Source of the DNA: Chelativorans sp. AA-79
Lineage (GTDB): Bacteria; Pseudomonadota; Alphaproteobacteria; Rhizobiales; Rhizobiaceae
DNA length: 64,000 bases
Direction of reading: 5' to 3'
Assembly: GCF_029457495.1 (NCBI RefSeq)
Contig: NZ_CP120361.1
Location: forward strand, 4,604,001 to 4,668,000
Shown: piece after piece, positions 8,801-17,707 of the stretch
Layout: each line of letters begins with the position of its first letter
Numbering within the stretch: the stretch's first letter is position 1
Notes under the pieces: model-generated
The model's database searches: none
The model's input: the letters and a program-made list of their open reading frames with translations, nothing else
Told to the model about the DNA's origin: nothing
Position numbers and translations under genes: made by a program

Positions 8801-11800
8801 ATGGCGTCCACGTCCTATTCATTTCTCGATATGGTAGTCCTCGACGAGGTGCGCGAGCGCTTCGCCTTGGGTGATGCACTCGCGGTGCTCTCGCCCGCAC
8901 TCGACGAAATCCTGTGGGCCAACGGGGCTGGAGCGATCTGGCTCGGTTTTGCCGATATCGAGGCGGCGATCGGTGAAAGGCCGCGCCTTCCCCCGACGGC
9001 GCTGCGGCAGATCGCGGCGGCGCCCGGATTTCCGCATGTCGGCCGCGACCGCACCATCGCACTCAGGGTGGCGAACGGCCTCAAAAGCAGGATGGTGATG
9101 CTGCAAGCGAACACCATCACGCTGCCGCGTGGCGAAGAGGCGTTGCTCCTCGCTCTCCCGGCGCCAGCGGCGGAACAGCAGGAGCAGGCGGAACGGGCGA
9201 TCGCAGGCTTCGACGAACCCGGCCACTTCGCGGCGCTTCTGGAGGCGGACGGCACCGTCGCGGCTGCCTCTGCCGGCTTTGACGAACTCGGCATCGACCG
9301 CGAGACGCTTCAGGCGCTCGTGCAGGACGTGAGCCGGGAGAACACACGGCTCGTCAAGACACGCATCACCGCCAGGAAGAAGATCCCTGCCGGGATCGCC
9401 CGTCTTACCGACGAACCGGCACGCCACCTTCTCGTGGTGGTGGACGACGGCACCGCTGCGCCGGAAGAAGCGTCTTTGCAAGAGGGCTCCGCACCGGAGC
9501 CGGGCGAGGTGAAAGAGGACGACATCGGCGGCAGTGCACCTTCGGACACATCGCCATCCGAATCTGGCAGCGCGCCGAATGCGGTCGAAACGCAATCCCG
9601 ACCATCGGGTGAAGTGCCCGCACCTCGCACCGTCCGGTTCTCCTGGCGCACGGACGCGGAGGGCCGCTTTTCGGCACTTTCCGATGAGTTCGCGGAAGCC
9701 ATGGGAAAAAACGCAGCCGATGTGATCGGACGTACTTTCCGCGAAGTCTCCAATGCCTTCGGCCTCGATACGGACGGCTCCGTCGCGCGCCTTCTCGAGC
9801 GCCGCGACACCTGGTCCGGGCGGACGGTGATGTGGCCGCTCGAAGGCACCGATTTGAAGGTGCCCGTCGATCTCGCCGCCTTGCCCATCTATGGTCGCGG
9901 GCGCGTCTTCGAAGGCTTCCGCGGCTTCGGCATCGCCCGTCTTGGCGAAGCCGAGGTGGACGCGGAAGCCATCGGTACTGTGCTCGCGCCGTCGCAGCCC
10001 TCGACGGAGACCGCGATGAAACCTGCTCCCGAAAACGGAGAAGTAGCCGAAGAGAGCTCCGCTCCGTCCGAAGACGCCCGGACGGCAGAGCCCGAGCCGG
10101 AGGCCGACCCCTTCCTCGGGGAAAGGCCGGCTATCAGCATTTCCAGCCCGAAAGTCCATTCAGGCGACAAGGTCATCCGGCTCGCGGAGCATCGCGAAGG
10201 CGGGTGGAACGGGACCTTGTCGGCAAGCGAGCGTATCGCGTTCCGCGAGATCGGCGAGAGATTGCGGCAGACGAAAGATGTGCAGCCTGCAGGCACCGGT
10301 GAGAAGAGATCCGGCCGGATGGCCGATGAGCTGCCGCCAGCGAACCGGCAGCCCGATGCGCCCCCTCCCGAAAACGAAACGCCGGTTGCGGCCGCCTTTG
10401 CCGGCGATACGCCCTCACTGGCGGAGGTCGGCGGCGAAGAGCCCGAGCGGAAGGAGGCGAGCGAGGAAGCTGTTGCGGACGACGTGAGCAAGATCGACGA
10501 AGCAGCGGCGGCGCCGGAGGCGGAGCAGCCCAATCCTTCTGCGGAGGCCCCCGAGACCCAAGACGATCAGACAGCGACAACGCCTCAGGGCTTGAGTGAC
10601 GTGGAAGCCCAGGCGGAGACCGCCCCCGAGGAGAGACGTGAAACGACCCCTCCGACGGAAGCGGACGCCGGACCCGCTCAGCCGGCGGCAGAAGCGCCCG
10701 TGCCGAAGGCACTCACGCCCGAGAACGACGAGGAAGCGCCGACCTCCCCTGTGCAGCAGGTAGAGGAGGAAGCAGCCCCGGAGGAACTCCTCCCGGACAC
10801 CGGCGGCCAGTCGGAAATTCCTTCGCGCGTAGCCTATCTCCCCTCCGCCTTCTACCATGCCGCCGCGGAACGAGCGGCGTCGGATGCGGAGATCGCGGTT
10901 CTGGCCAATCTGCCGCTTCCCGTTCTGGTCCATTCCGGCGACCGGCTTCACTATGCCAACCGGGAATTCCTGAGACTGACAGGCTATACGGACCTCGCTG
11001 CGCTGGAGACTGCCGGCGGTATCGGCGCGCTGTTCGAGGAATCAGCGGTCTCGAGCGAGGCGCCGAAGGAGCGGATGCGTTTGCGGACCGCCGAAGGGGC
11101 GGAAGTGGCGGTCGAAGCGCATCTTCAGTCGATCCACTGGGAGAGAGGCAAGGCGCTGATGCTGGCATTGCGTCCGGCTGCACCCGGCGAGCCGACGCCG
11201 GAGGAAGCCGCGAAAGCAGCCGAACTCGAAGGGCGGCTTTCGGAAATGCGTGCCATCGTCGACACGGCGACGGACGGCATTGCCGTCATCGGCAATGACG
11301 GCACGATCCGCTCCATCAACCGGCCGGCAGAAGCGCTCTTCGGTTTCGATGCCGAGCATGTCACCGGAAAACCGTTCACTTCGCTCTTCGCCATCGAAAG
11401 CCAGCGCACGGTGCAGGACTACCTTACCGCCCTGTTGGACAATGGGGTCGCCAGCGTGCTCAATGATGGCCGCCAGGTGATCGGGCGAGAAGCGCAGGGC
11501 CGCTTCATTCCGCTGTTCATCACTATCGGGCGCCTTCCCAACGGCAGCGGCTACTGCGCCGTTCTGCGCGACATCACACACTGGAAACGCGCCGAAGAGG
11601 AACTCACCCAGGCGCGGGCCCAGGCGGAACGGGCTTCCTCCCAGAAAAGCGAGTTCCTGGCACGCGTCAGCCACGAGATCCGCACACCGCTGAACGCCAT
11701 CATCGGTTTTTCCGAGCTGATGATCGACGAGAAATTCGGCCCCATCGGCAACGAGCGCTACCGTGACTATCTGCGCGACATCAATCGTTCGGGCAATCAC

Positions 11801-12343
11801 GTGCTCGACCTCGTCAACGACCTTCTCGACATCTCGAAGATCGAGGCCGGCCAGCAGGAGATGCAATACGAGGCCGTCTCCCTCAACGACACGCTCGCCC
11901 AGGTCGTCGCCATGATGCAGCCGCAGGCAAACAGCGAACGCGTCATCATCCGCTCTTCCCTCGCCTCCCGCCTGCCGGACGTGGTGGCGGATCTCAGGAG
12001 CGTGCGGCAAATCGCGATCAATCTCCTGTCCAACGCCGTGCGCTATACGCCCGCCGGAGGCCAGGTCATCGTTTCCACCGCCTATGAGCAGGACGGCTCC
12101 GTGATCCTGCGCGTGCGCGATACGGGCGTCGGCATGAGTTCCGCCGAACTCGATGAAGCGCTGAAACCGTTCCGGCAAATCAATGCCTTGCGGCGCAAAC
12201 GCGGCGACGGGACGGGGCTCGGCCTGCCGTTGACGCGCGCCATGGTGGAAGCCAATCGGGCCCAGTTCTCCATCGCATCCACCCCCGGCGAGGGAACGCT
12301 GGTGGAGATCACGTTCCCTCCGACGCGCGTGCTTGCCGAATAG
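8801..12343 (+). CDS. PAS-domain sensor histidine kinase, PdhS/PleC/DivJ type
   Basis: A soluble 1180-residue histidine kinase with no signal peptide or membrane segments. The N-terminal region (residues 1-150) resembles the start of PdhS-like kinases. A first PAS-like domain lies near 280-385, followed by a low-complexity Glu/Ala/Pro-rich linker to about 680, then PAS domains near 700 and 816. The dimerisation/phosphoacceptor box VSHEIRTPLNAIIGFSELMI has its His at residue 958. The ATPase region has AINLLSNAVRYTP (N box), RVRDTGVGM (G1) and GDGTGLGLPLTRAMV (G2). The EKFGPIGNERYRDYLRDIN segment is typical of kinases acting on DivK in Rhizobiales cell-cycle control. PdhS is the best guess. The linker is longer than I would expect. 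Confidence 0.85.
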   Translation: MASTSYSFLDMVVLDEVRERFALGDALAVLSPALDEILWANGAGAIWLGFADIEAAIGERPRLPPTALRQIAAAPGFPHVGRDRTIALRVANGLKSRMVMLQANTITLPRGEEALLLALPAPAAEQQEQAERAIAGFDEPGHFAALLEADGTVAAASAGFDELGIDRETLQALVQDVSRENTRLVKTRITARKKIPAGIARLTDEPARHLLVVVDDGTAAPEEASLQEGSAPEPGEVKEDDIGGSAPSDTSPSESGSAPNAVETQSRPSGEVPAPRTVRFSWRTDAEGRFSALSDEFAEAMGKNAADVIGRTFREVSNAFGLDTDGSVARLLERRDTWSGRTVMWPLEGTDLKVPVDLAALPIYGRGRVFEGFRGFGIARLGEAEVDAEAIGTVLAPSQPSTETAMKPAPENGEVAEESSAPSEDARTAEPEPEADPFLGERPAISISSPKVHSGDKVIRLAEHREGGWNGTLSASERIAFREIGERLRQTKDVQPAGTGEKRSGRMADELPPANRQPDAPPPENETPVAAAFAGDTPSLAEVGGEEPERKEASEEAVADDVSKIDEAAAAPEAEQPNPSAEAPETQDDQTATTPQGLSDVEAQAETAPEERRETTPPTEADAGPAQPAAEAPVPKALTPENDEEAPTSPVQQVEEEAAPEELLPDTGGQSEIPSRVAYLPSAFYHAAAERAASDAEIAVLANLPLPVLVHSGDRLHYANREFLRLTGYTDLAALETAGGIGALFEESAVSSEAPKERMRLRTAEGAEVAVEAHLQSIHWERGKALMLALRPAAPGEPTPEEAAKAAELEGRLSEMRAIVDTATDGIAVIGNDGTIRSINRPAEALFGFDAEHVTGKPFTSLFAIESQRTVQDYLTALLDNGVASVLNDGRQVIGREAQGRFIPLFITIGRLPNGSGYCAVLRDITHWKRAEEELTQARAQAERASSQKSEFLARVSHEIRTPLNAIIGFSELMIDEKFGPIGNERYRDYLRDINRSGNHVLDLVNDLLDISKIEAGQQEMQYEAVSLNDTLAQVVAMMQPQANSERVIIRSSLASRLPDVVADLRSVRQIAINLLSNAVRYTPAGGQVIVSTAYEQDGSVILRVRDTGVGMSSAELDEALKPFRQINALRRKRGDGTGLGLPLTRAMVEANRAQFSIASTPGEGTLVEITFPPTRVLAE

Positions 12344-12370
12344 GCATAGCGGCGGCGGTAAAGTTGACTT

Positions 12371-12399
12371 CAGCAGTTTAGAATTATTCTAAACTGCTG
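12371..12399. promoter_or_regulatory. Irr box (iron control element) upstream of the ferric iron importer
   Basis: A perfect dyad with 14-nt arms about a single central base. Its core, TTTAGAATTATTCTAAA (12377-12393), is exactly TTTAGAA-N3-TTCTAAA, the operator recognised by the Fur-family regulator Irr in Rhizobiales. It lies 124 nt upstream of the binding-protein start at 12524 and 27 nt after the kinase stop. Direct sequence evidence for the dyad is strong; Irr as the binder follows from the known consensus. Confidence 0.85.
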
Positions 12400-12523
12400 A
12401 TTTGTAAAGGTTATCTCTTGACGCTCGCGGCTGTTTTCCACCAATAGAGACAGGCGGGGTCGAGCCACGACCCGCCGATGAACCTCCCTGGGACCTTGCC
12501 TCCCGGTGACGTGGAGAAAACCG

Positions 12524-13579
12524 ATGTTCGACAATGCCCCGAGATTGAAGACGAGCCTGACTGCCCTTGCCCTTGCTGCCAGCGCCTCCTTTCTTGCTCC
12601 TGTCGCGCAGGCCGACGGCGTGGTGAATATCTATTCCTATCGTGAGCCCGGGTTGATCCAGCCTCTGCTCGACGCCTTCACCGAGGAGACGGGGATCGCA
12701 ACGGAAGTGCTGTTCCTGAACCAGGGGCTTGAGGACCGCATGGCCGCCGAAGGCCAGAACTCGCCCGCCGACGTCGTTCTGACCGTGGATATCGGACGGC
12801 TCGTGAACGTGAAGGACAAGGGTGTCACCCAGCCCGTCGAGGACGAGACCATCAACGCCAATATTCCGGCGGAATTCCGCGATCCCGAGGGCCATTGGTT
12901 CGGGCTCACCACACGCGGCCGCGTCGTCTATGCCTCGAAGGAGCGTGTCCAGCAGGACGAGATCACCTATGAGGAGCTTGCCGATCCCAAGTGGAAAGGC
13001 AAGATCTGCATGCGCAGTGGCCAGCACATGTACAATATCGCGCTGATCGCTTCCATGATCGCCCATCACGGCGAGGAGAAGGCGGAAGAGTGGCTGAAGG
13101 GCGTGAAGGCCAATCTGGCACGCAAGCCCGACGGCGGCGATCGCGACCAGGCCCAGGCCATCTATGCTGGCGAGTGCGATATCGGCATCGGCAACACCTA
13201 TTATGTCGGCCTCATGATGACCAACGACAAGGAGCCGGAGCAGAAGGAGTGGGCGAACGCCGTCAAGGTCCTGTTCCCCAATGCCGATGAGCGCGGCACG
13301 CATGTGAACATCTCGGGCATGGCCCTCGCCAAACATGCGCCGAACAAGGAGAATGCGCTGAAGCTTATGGAATTCCTCTCCGGCCACGAGGCGCAGGCCA
13401 TCTATGCGGAGCAGAACAACGAATATCCGGTGATGCCGGGCGTCCCGGTCTCCGAGGTCGTGCAGTCCTTCGGCGAGATCAAGCCGGATTCCCTGCCGCT
13501 TTCCGAGATCGCCGAATACCGGAAGGCAGCCTCGGAAATGGTGGACCGCGTGGGCCTCGACGACGGTCCGGCGAGCTGA
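12524..13579 (+). CDS. fbpA: Ferric iron ABC transporter substrate-binding protein (FbpA type)
   Basis: Periplasmic Fe(III)-binding lipocalin-independent transferrin-like component of a ferric iron importer. The 351-residue precursor has a signal peptide ending near residue 30 (ALALAASASFLAPVAQA). It then continues GVVNIYSYREPGLIQPLLDA and has a GIGNTYYVGLM motif whose paired tyrosines are the usual iron ligands. ATG at 12524 is preferred over GTG at 12506 because GGAG at 12513-12516 is correctly spaced and the signal peptide begins there. The Irr box upstream supports an iron role. A hairpin after the stop precedes the permease gene. Confidence 0.92.
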   Translation: MFDNAPRLKTSLTALALAASASFLAPVAQADGVVNIYSYREPGLIQPLLDAFTEETGIATEVLFLNQGLEDRMAAEGQNSPADVVLTVDIGRLVNVKDKGVTQPVEDETINANIPAEFRDPEGHWFGLTTRGRVVYASKERVQQDEITYEELADPKWKGKICMRSGQHMYNIALIASMIAHHGEEKAEEWLKGVKANLARKPDGGDRDQAQAIYAGECDIGIGNTYYVGLMMTNDKEPEQKEWANAVKVLFPNADERGTHVNISGMALAKHAPNKENALKLMEFLSGHEAQAIYAEQNNEYPVMPGVPVSEVVQSFGEIKPDSLPLSEIAEYRKAASEMVDRVGLDDGPAS

Positions 13580-13601
13580 TCCGTTTTGACATAACCACCT
13601 C

Positions 13602-13636
13602 GAAAGCCGGGTCGGTGCAATGCCGGTCCGGCTTTC
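13602..13636 (+). terminator. Hairpin after fbpA, possible attenuator
   Basis: GAAAGCCGG (13602-13610) pairs perfectly with CCGGCTTTC (13628-13636); an additional CGG/CCG pairing is possible in the 17-nt loop. The downstream sequence is pyrimidine-rich (CTCCTTTC). It sits between binding-protein and permease genes and would lower permease expression or protect the upstream mRNA. The ATG at 13620 lies inside the loop. Confidence 0.5.
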
Positions 13637-15350
13637 CTCCTTTCGGCAAATGAGCAGCTTCACTCTCCGCGAACCGGTTCCGCCGCCGGAAGTCCTGACC
13701 CGCGGAACGCGCCGACCGCGTCATCCGGCGGCCCTTGCCGTTGCGCTCCTAACCGCGACGGTCGTCCTGCTGCCGATCGCCACAATCGTCGCGGTCGCTC
13801 TTTCCAGTTCGGGCGCGGACTGGCCGCATCTCATGCGGTACGTTCTACCGCAGGCCTCCGTCACCACAGCCGTGCTGCTCTTCCTCGTGGCGCTTGGTAC
13901 GGGCTTTGTCGGCGTCGGGAGCGCATGGCTCGTCGTCGCCTATGATTTTCCCTTGCGCCCTATGCTCGCCTGGGCGCTCGTCCTGCCGCTCGCGGTTCCG
14001 CCCTATCTCGCGGCCTACGCCTTCGCCGAGTTCTTCGACTATGTCGGGCCGCTGCAGAGCGCGATCCGTGCGGTTTTCGGCTTTCAGACGCGTGGTGAAT
14101 ACTGGTTTCCCGAGATCCGCTCGACGGGCGGCGCGGCGCTGGTGATGACATCCGTCACCTTTCCCTATGTGTATCTCACCGCGCGCGTGGTCTTCATCAT
14201 GCAGGGGCGCAACATCGCCGACGTGGCGCGGACGCTTGGAGCCGCACCGGCGCGTGTCTTCTGGCGTGTCCTTTTGCCCGTGGCGCGGCCCGCCATTGCC
14301 GCGGGCATTGCGCTGGTGCTGATGGAAACCGTGAACGATATCGGCGCGGTGCAGCATCTGGGCGTGCGCACGCTCACGCTCTCTGTCTTTTCCACCTGGC
14401 TCAACCGCGGCAGCCTGGAGGGCGCAGCACAAATCGCGCTGGTGATGCTGTTCCTGGTGCTGACCCTTCTTGCCGCAGAACGTGTCGCTCGGCGCAAACA
14501 GCGCTTCCACGCGCCCAGAGCCACGCAGATGAAGGCCCGGCCGCCACGTCTTCAGCTTTCCGGCTGGCGCGCCGCAGGCGCGGCAGGTCTCGGTCTTCTC
14601 CCCATCATCTTCGGCTTCGGCATCCCGCTTCTCGTCTTCGGCCGTTATGCGCTGAACAGGCTCGACCAGATCGCCGACCCCAAGCTTGCCGAATCGTTCC
14701 TCACCAGCCTGTTCACCGCGCTCGCGACAGCCATTCTCACCGTGAGCATGGCGCTGGTGCTCCTCTATGCGGCCCGGCTTGTCCGCACGCGCAGGATGGC
14801 GCTGCTCGTGCGCATCGCCACCGTCGGCTACGGACTGCCAGGCACGATTCTCGCGCTCGGGCTCCTCATCTCACTTGCCCGCTTCGACAATTTCGTTGAT
14901 GCGCTGGCGCGTGACTATGCCGGCGTTTCGACCGGCCTCATCTTCACCGGCTCGGCCGCGGCCGTCGTTCTTGCCTGCTCCATCCGCTTTCTCGCCCTCG
15001 CCGAAGGCGCGGTGCAGGCGGGACTCGAAAAGCTGCCGCCTCATCTCGACGAAGCGGCCCGGAGCCTTGGCCGTTCCGCCGCCTCGAGTGCTGCGAGGGT
15101 CCTCCTGCCGTTGACGAAGCCGGCGATCCTCACGGCCGGCATCCTGGTCTTCGTGGACACGGTGAAGGAGCTTTCGGCAACCATCCTCCTGCGCCCCTTC
15201 GGCTTCAACACGCTGGCCACGTTTGTGTACGAGAATGCCTCGCGCGGCGTGGTGGAGGACGGCGCAATGGCCGCGCTCGTCATCATCGTCACCTCCATCG
15301 TCCCGGTCATCCTGCTTTCAGGAACGCTGATGCGCGACCGCGATGCCTGA
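13620..15350 (+). CDS. fbpB: Ferric iron ABC transporter permease (FbpB type)
   Basis: A 576-residue inner-membrane permease with two fused BPD-transport domains, typical of FbpB/AfuB ferric iron importers. About twelve hydrophobic segments are visible. The two EAA-type loops are NIADVARTLGAAPARVFWRV LLP in the first half and HLDEAARSLGRSAASSAARV in the second. Two starts are possible: ATG at 13620, inside the upstream hairpin, and ATG at 13650 (MSSFTLREP); neither has a strong ribosome binding site and the second avoids the hairpin. No ATPase gene (fbpC) follows, as the next gene is on the other strand. Confidence 0.92.
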   Translation: MPVRLSSFRQMSSFTLREPVPPPEVLTRGTRRPRHPAALAVALLTATVVLLPIATIVAVALSSSGADWPHLMRYVLPQASVTTAVLLFLVALGTGFVGVGSAWLVVAYDFPLRPMLAWALVLPLAVPPYLAAYAFAEFFDYVGPLQSAIRAVFGFQTRGEYWFPEIRSTGGAALVMTSVTFPYVYLTARVVFIMQGRNIADVARTLGAAPARVFWRVLLPVARPAIAAGIALVLMETVNDIGAVQHLGVRTLTLSVFSTWLNRGSLEGAAQIALVMLFLVLTLLAAERVARRKQRFHAPRATQMKARPPRLQLSGWRAAGAAGLGLLPIIFGFGIPLLVFGRYALNRLDQIADPKLAESFLTSLFTALATAILTVSMALVLLYAARLVRTRRMALLVRIATVGYGLPGTILALGLLISLARFDNFVDALARDYAGVSTGLIFTGSAAAVVLACSIRFLALAEGAVQAGLEKLPPHLDEAARSLGRSAASSAARVLLPLTKPAILTAGILVFVDTVKELSATILLRPFGFNTLATFVYENASRGVVEDGAMAALVIIVTSIVPVILLSGTLMRDRDA

Positions 15351-15383
15351 GCATCCGGCAGGGTTGCACTGCCGCAGACGATC

Positions 15384-15409
15384 AAAGAAAAGGCGCCCAC
15401 CGGGCGCCT
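15384..15409 (-). terminator. Terminator between convergent fbpB and acetoacetate-CoA ligase genes
   Basis: AGGCGCCC (15391-15398) pairs with GGGCGCCT (15402-15409) around a 3-nt loop. The left flank AAAGAAAA reads TTTTCTTT on the minus strand, so it functions best for leftward transcripts from the ligase gene, leaving a 3' UTR of roughly 200 nt. It lies about 40 nt after fbpB and may act in both directions. Confidence 0.6.
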
Positions 15410-15597
15410 GGAATTGCTGTGCTGTATGGGCGTTGGCGAGTTCTCCCTCCGGCCGCAAAAGCAGTCCGTCAGGCTGGCGGCGACTATCGGGAGCCAATCC
15501 TCAACAGGACCTTACCGGCAAGAATAAATCCGTAACCACATGATGCGTTACGAAGACGCGGTAAATTCCGGCGAAAGATCCCGTTAACCCTCGCGCC

Positions 15598-17556
15598 TCA
15601 GCTCTTCAGGTCCGAGAGGTCGCGGTAAAGCTCCAGCGCCTCCGGATTGGCCAGCGCTTCCTTGTTCTTCACCTCGCGGCCATGGACCACGTCGCGCACG
15701 GCAAGCTCGGTGATCTTGCCGGATTTCGTGCGCGGAATGTCCTTTACCGCGACGATTTTCGCCGGCACATGCCGAGGGCTCGCGCCGGTCCTGATCCTGT
15801 CGCGGATTCTCTTCTGCAGCGCCTCGTCCAGTTCCACGTCCTCCGCCAGGCGCACGAAGAGCACCACGCGCACATCACCGTCCCAGTCCTGGCCGATGCA
15901 GATCGCCTCCAGCACCTCCGGCAACTGCTCCACCTGGTTATAGATCTCCGCCGTACCGATGCGTACGCCGCCGGGGTTGAGCGTCGCATCGGAACGACCG
16001 TGGATGACGATCCCCCCATGTGCCGTCCACTCGGCAAAATCGCCATGACACCAGATATTGTCGAAGCGGTCGAAATAGGCGGAACGGTATTTCTCGCCCG
16101 ACGGATCGTTCCAGAACCCGATCGGCATCGACGGGAACGCCCTGGTGCAGACGAGTTCGCCTTTCCCGCTTTTGAGCGGGCGACCCTCGTCGTCCCACAC
16201 CTCGACCGCCATGCCGAGACCCGGCCCCTGGATCTCGCCGATCCACACGGGCAGGAGCGGCACTCCCAGCACGAAGCAGGAGACGATGTCGGTGCCGCCG
16301 GAGATCGAGGCCAGATGCACATCCTCCTTGATCGAGCGATAGACGAATTCGAAGCATTCCGGCGCCAGCGGCGAGCCGGTGGAAGAGATCACCCGCACGC
16401 TCGAAAGATCATGCGTCTTCCTGGGCTCCAGCCCCGCCTTGCGCACCGCATCGATGAATTTTGCCGAAGTGCCGAAATAGGTCATGCGCTCCGCAGCCGC
16501 GAAATCAAACAGCACATTGCCGTCCGGGTAGAAGGGCGAGCCGTCATAGAGCAGCAGGGTGGCACCCGAGGAGAGGCCCGAGACCAGCCAGTTCCACATC
16601 ATCCATCCGCAGGTGGTGAAATAGAACAGCCGGTCTCCCTCCCGAAGCCCTGCATGCAGGCGGTGCTCCTTCAGGTGCTGCAAAAGCGTGCCGCCGGCGG
16701 AATGCACGATACATTTGGGAATGCCGGTCGTGCCAGAGGAAAACAGGATGTAGAGCGGGTGTGAGAAGGGCAGCGGTTCATATACGAGCGGCGCGGCCTC
16801 CAGGGGCGCAATTGCATCCTCGAGCGCAACGGCGCGATCGACGCCGGCCGCCACTTCGCGCGCCTTGCCCAAATAATCAACGATGAGCGCCTTCCTGACG
16901 CTCGGCATCTGGCCAAGAATCTCGCCCGTCTTCTGCCCGACGTCGAACGCCTTGCCCCCGTACCAATAGCCGTCGGGCGCGATGAAGAGCACCGGCTCTA
17001 TCTGGCCGAAGCGGTCAAGCACGCCGCGCACGCCGAAATCCGGAGAACAGGAGGACCAGATCGCCCCCAACGAGGCTGCCGCCAGCATGGCCGCCACGGT
17101 TTCCGGCATGTTCGGCATCATGGCCGCGATGCGGTCCCCCGGCTTCACTCCTTCGGCCTTGAAGACCTGCTGCAGGCGCGAGACAAGTGCCTTCAGCTCG
17201 TCCCAGGAGAGCCGCCGCTCCACCTTGTCCTCGCCACGAAAAACGATCGCATCGTGCGGGCCCGATTTCCGCAGCAGGTTTTCGGCGAAATTCAGCCTGG
17301 CATCGGGGAAGAAGGAGGCACCGGGCATCTTATCCCCATCAACCAGGATCCGGTCGCCGCGCTCGCCGATCACCTCGCCAAAATCCCAGACCAGCGTCCA
17401 AAACGCCTCGCGGTTTTCGACCGACCATCCGTGCAATGCCCAGAAGTCCTCGATCGGCCGGCCGGAAAGATGCGCCGCCTCTTTCATGAAGGCCGTCATC
17501 GGTGCGCTTTCGATCTGTTCAGCAGACGGTCTCCACAGTGGCGCGGCTTGATGCAT
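15598..17556 (-). CDS. Acetoacetate-CoA ligase (acetoacetyl-CoA synthetase)
   Basis: A 652-residue member of the ANL acyl-CoA synthetase superfamily that activates acetoacetate to acetoacetyl-CoA with ATP and CoA, feeding poly-3-hydroxybutyrate breakdown products into central metabolism. Evidence includes the N-terminal [20 protein letters not shown] segment, the AMP-binding P-loop [41 protein letters not shown], and the C-terminal [20 protein letters not shown] and [17 protein letters not shown] with the catalytic Lys. ATG at 17556 is chosen over TTG at 17574 because GGAG lies 8 nt upstream. The product is well recognised; it is not an acetyl-CoA synthetase. Confidence 0.94.
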   Translation of the reverse strand: MHQAAPLWRPSAEQIESAPMTAFMKEAAHLSGRPIEDFWALHGWSVENREAFWTLVWDFGEVIGERGDRILVDGDKMPGASFFPDARLNFAENLLRKSGPHDAIVFRGEDKVERRLSWDELKALVSRLQQVFKAEGVKPGDRIAAMMPNMPETVAAMLAAASLGAIWSSCSPDFGVRGVLDRFGQIEPVLFIAPDGYWYGGKAFDVGQKTGEILGQMPSVRKALIVDYLGKAREVAAGVDRAVALEDAIAPLEAAPLVYEPLPFSHPLYILFSSGTTGIPKCIVHSAGGTLLQHLKEHRLHAGLREGDRLFYFTTCGWMMWNWLVSGLSSGATLLLYDGSPFYPDGNVLFDFAAAERMTYFGTSAKFIDAVRKAGLEPRKTHDLSSVRVISSTGSPLAPECFEFVYRSIKEDVHLASISGGTDIVSCFVLGVPLLPVWIGEIQGPGLGMAVEVWDDEGRPLKSGKGELVCTRAFPSMPIGFWNDPSGEKYRSAYFDRFDNIWCHGDFAEWTAHGGIVIHGRSDATLNPGGVRIGTAEIYNQVEQLPEVLEAICIGQDWDGDVRVVLFVRLAEDVELDEALQKRIRDRIRTGASPRHVPAKIVAVKDIPRTKSGKITELAVRDVVHGREVKNKEALANPEALELYRDLSDLKS

Positions 17557-17707
17557 GTCGTTGCTCCCGATCAATCTCCCCGCTTATGCACGGACGCCGC
17601 GGAACGGGCAAGAAGCGCAACTCCGCGGAGTGTGCTACAAAGACTTGAAATAGAAGGCGCATGGTTTAAACCCGCCATTCATGGTTCGGGTTCGCGGGCG
17701 AGGATAT

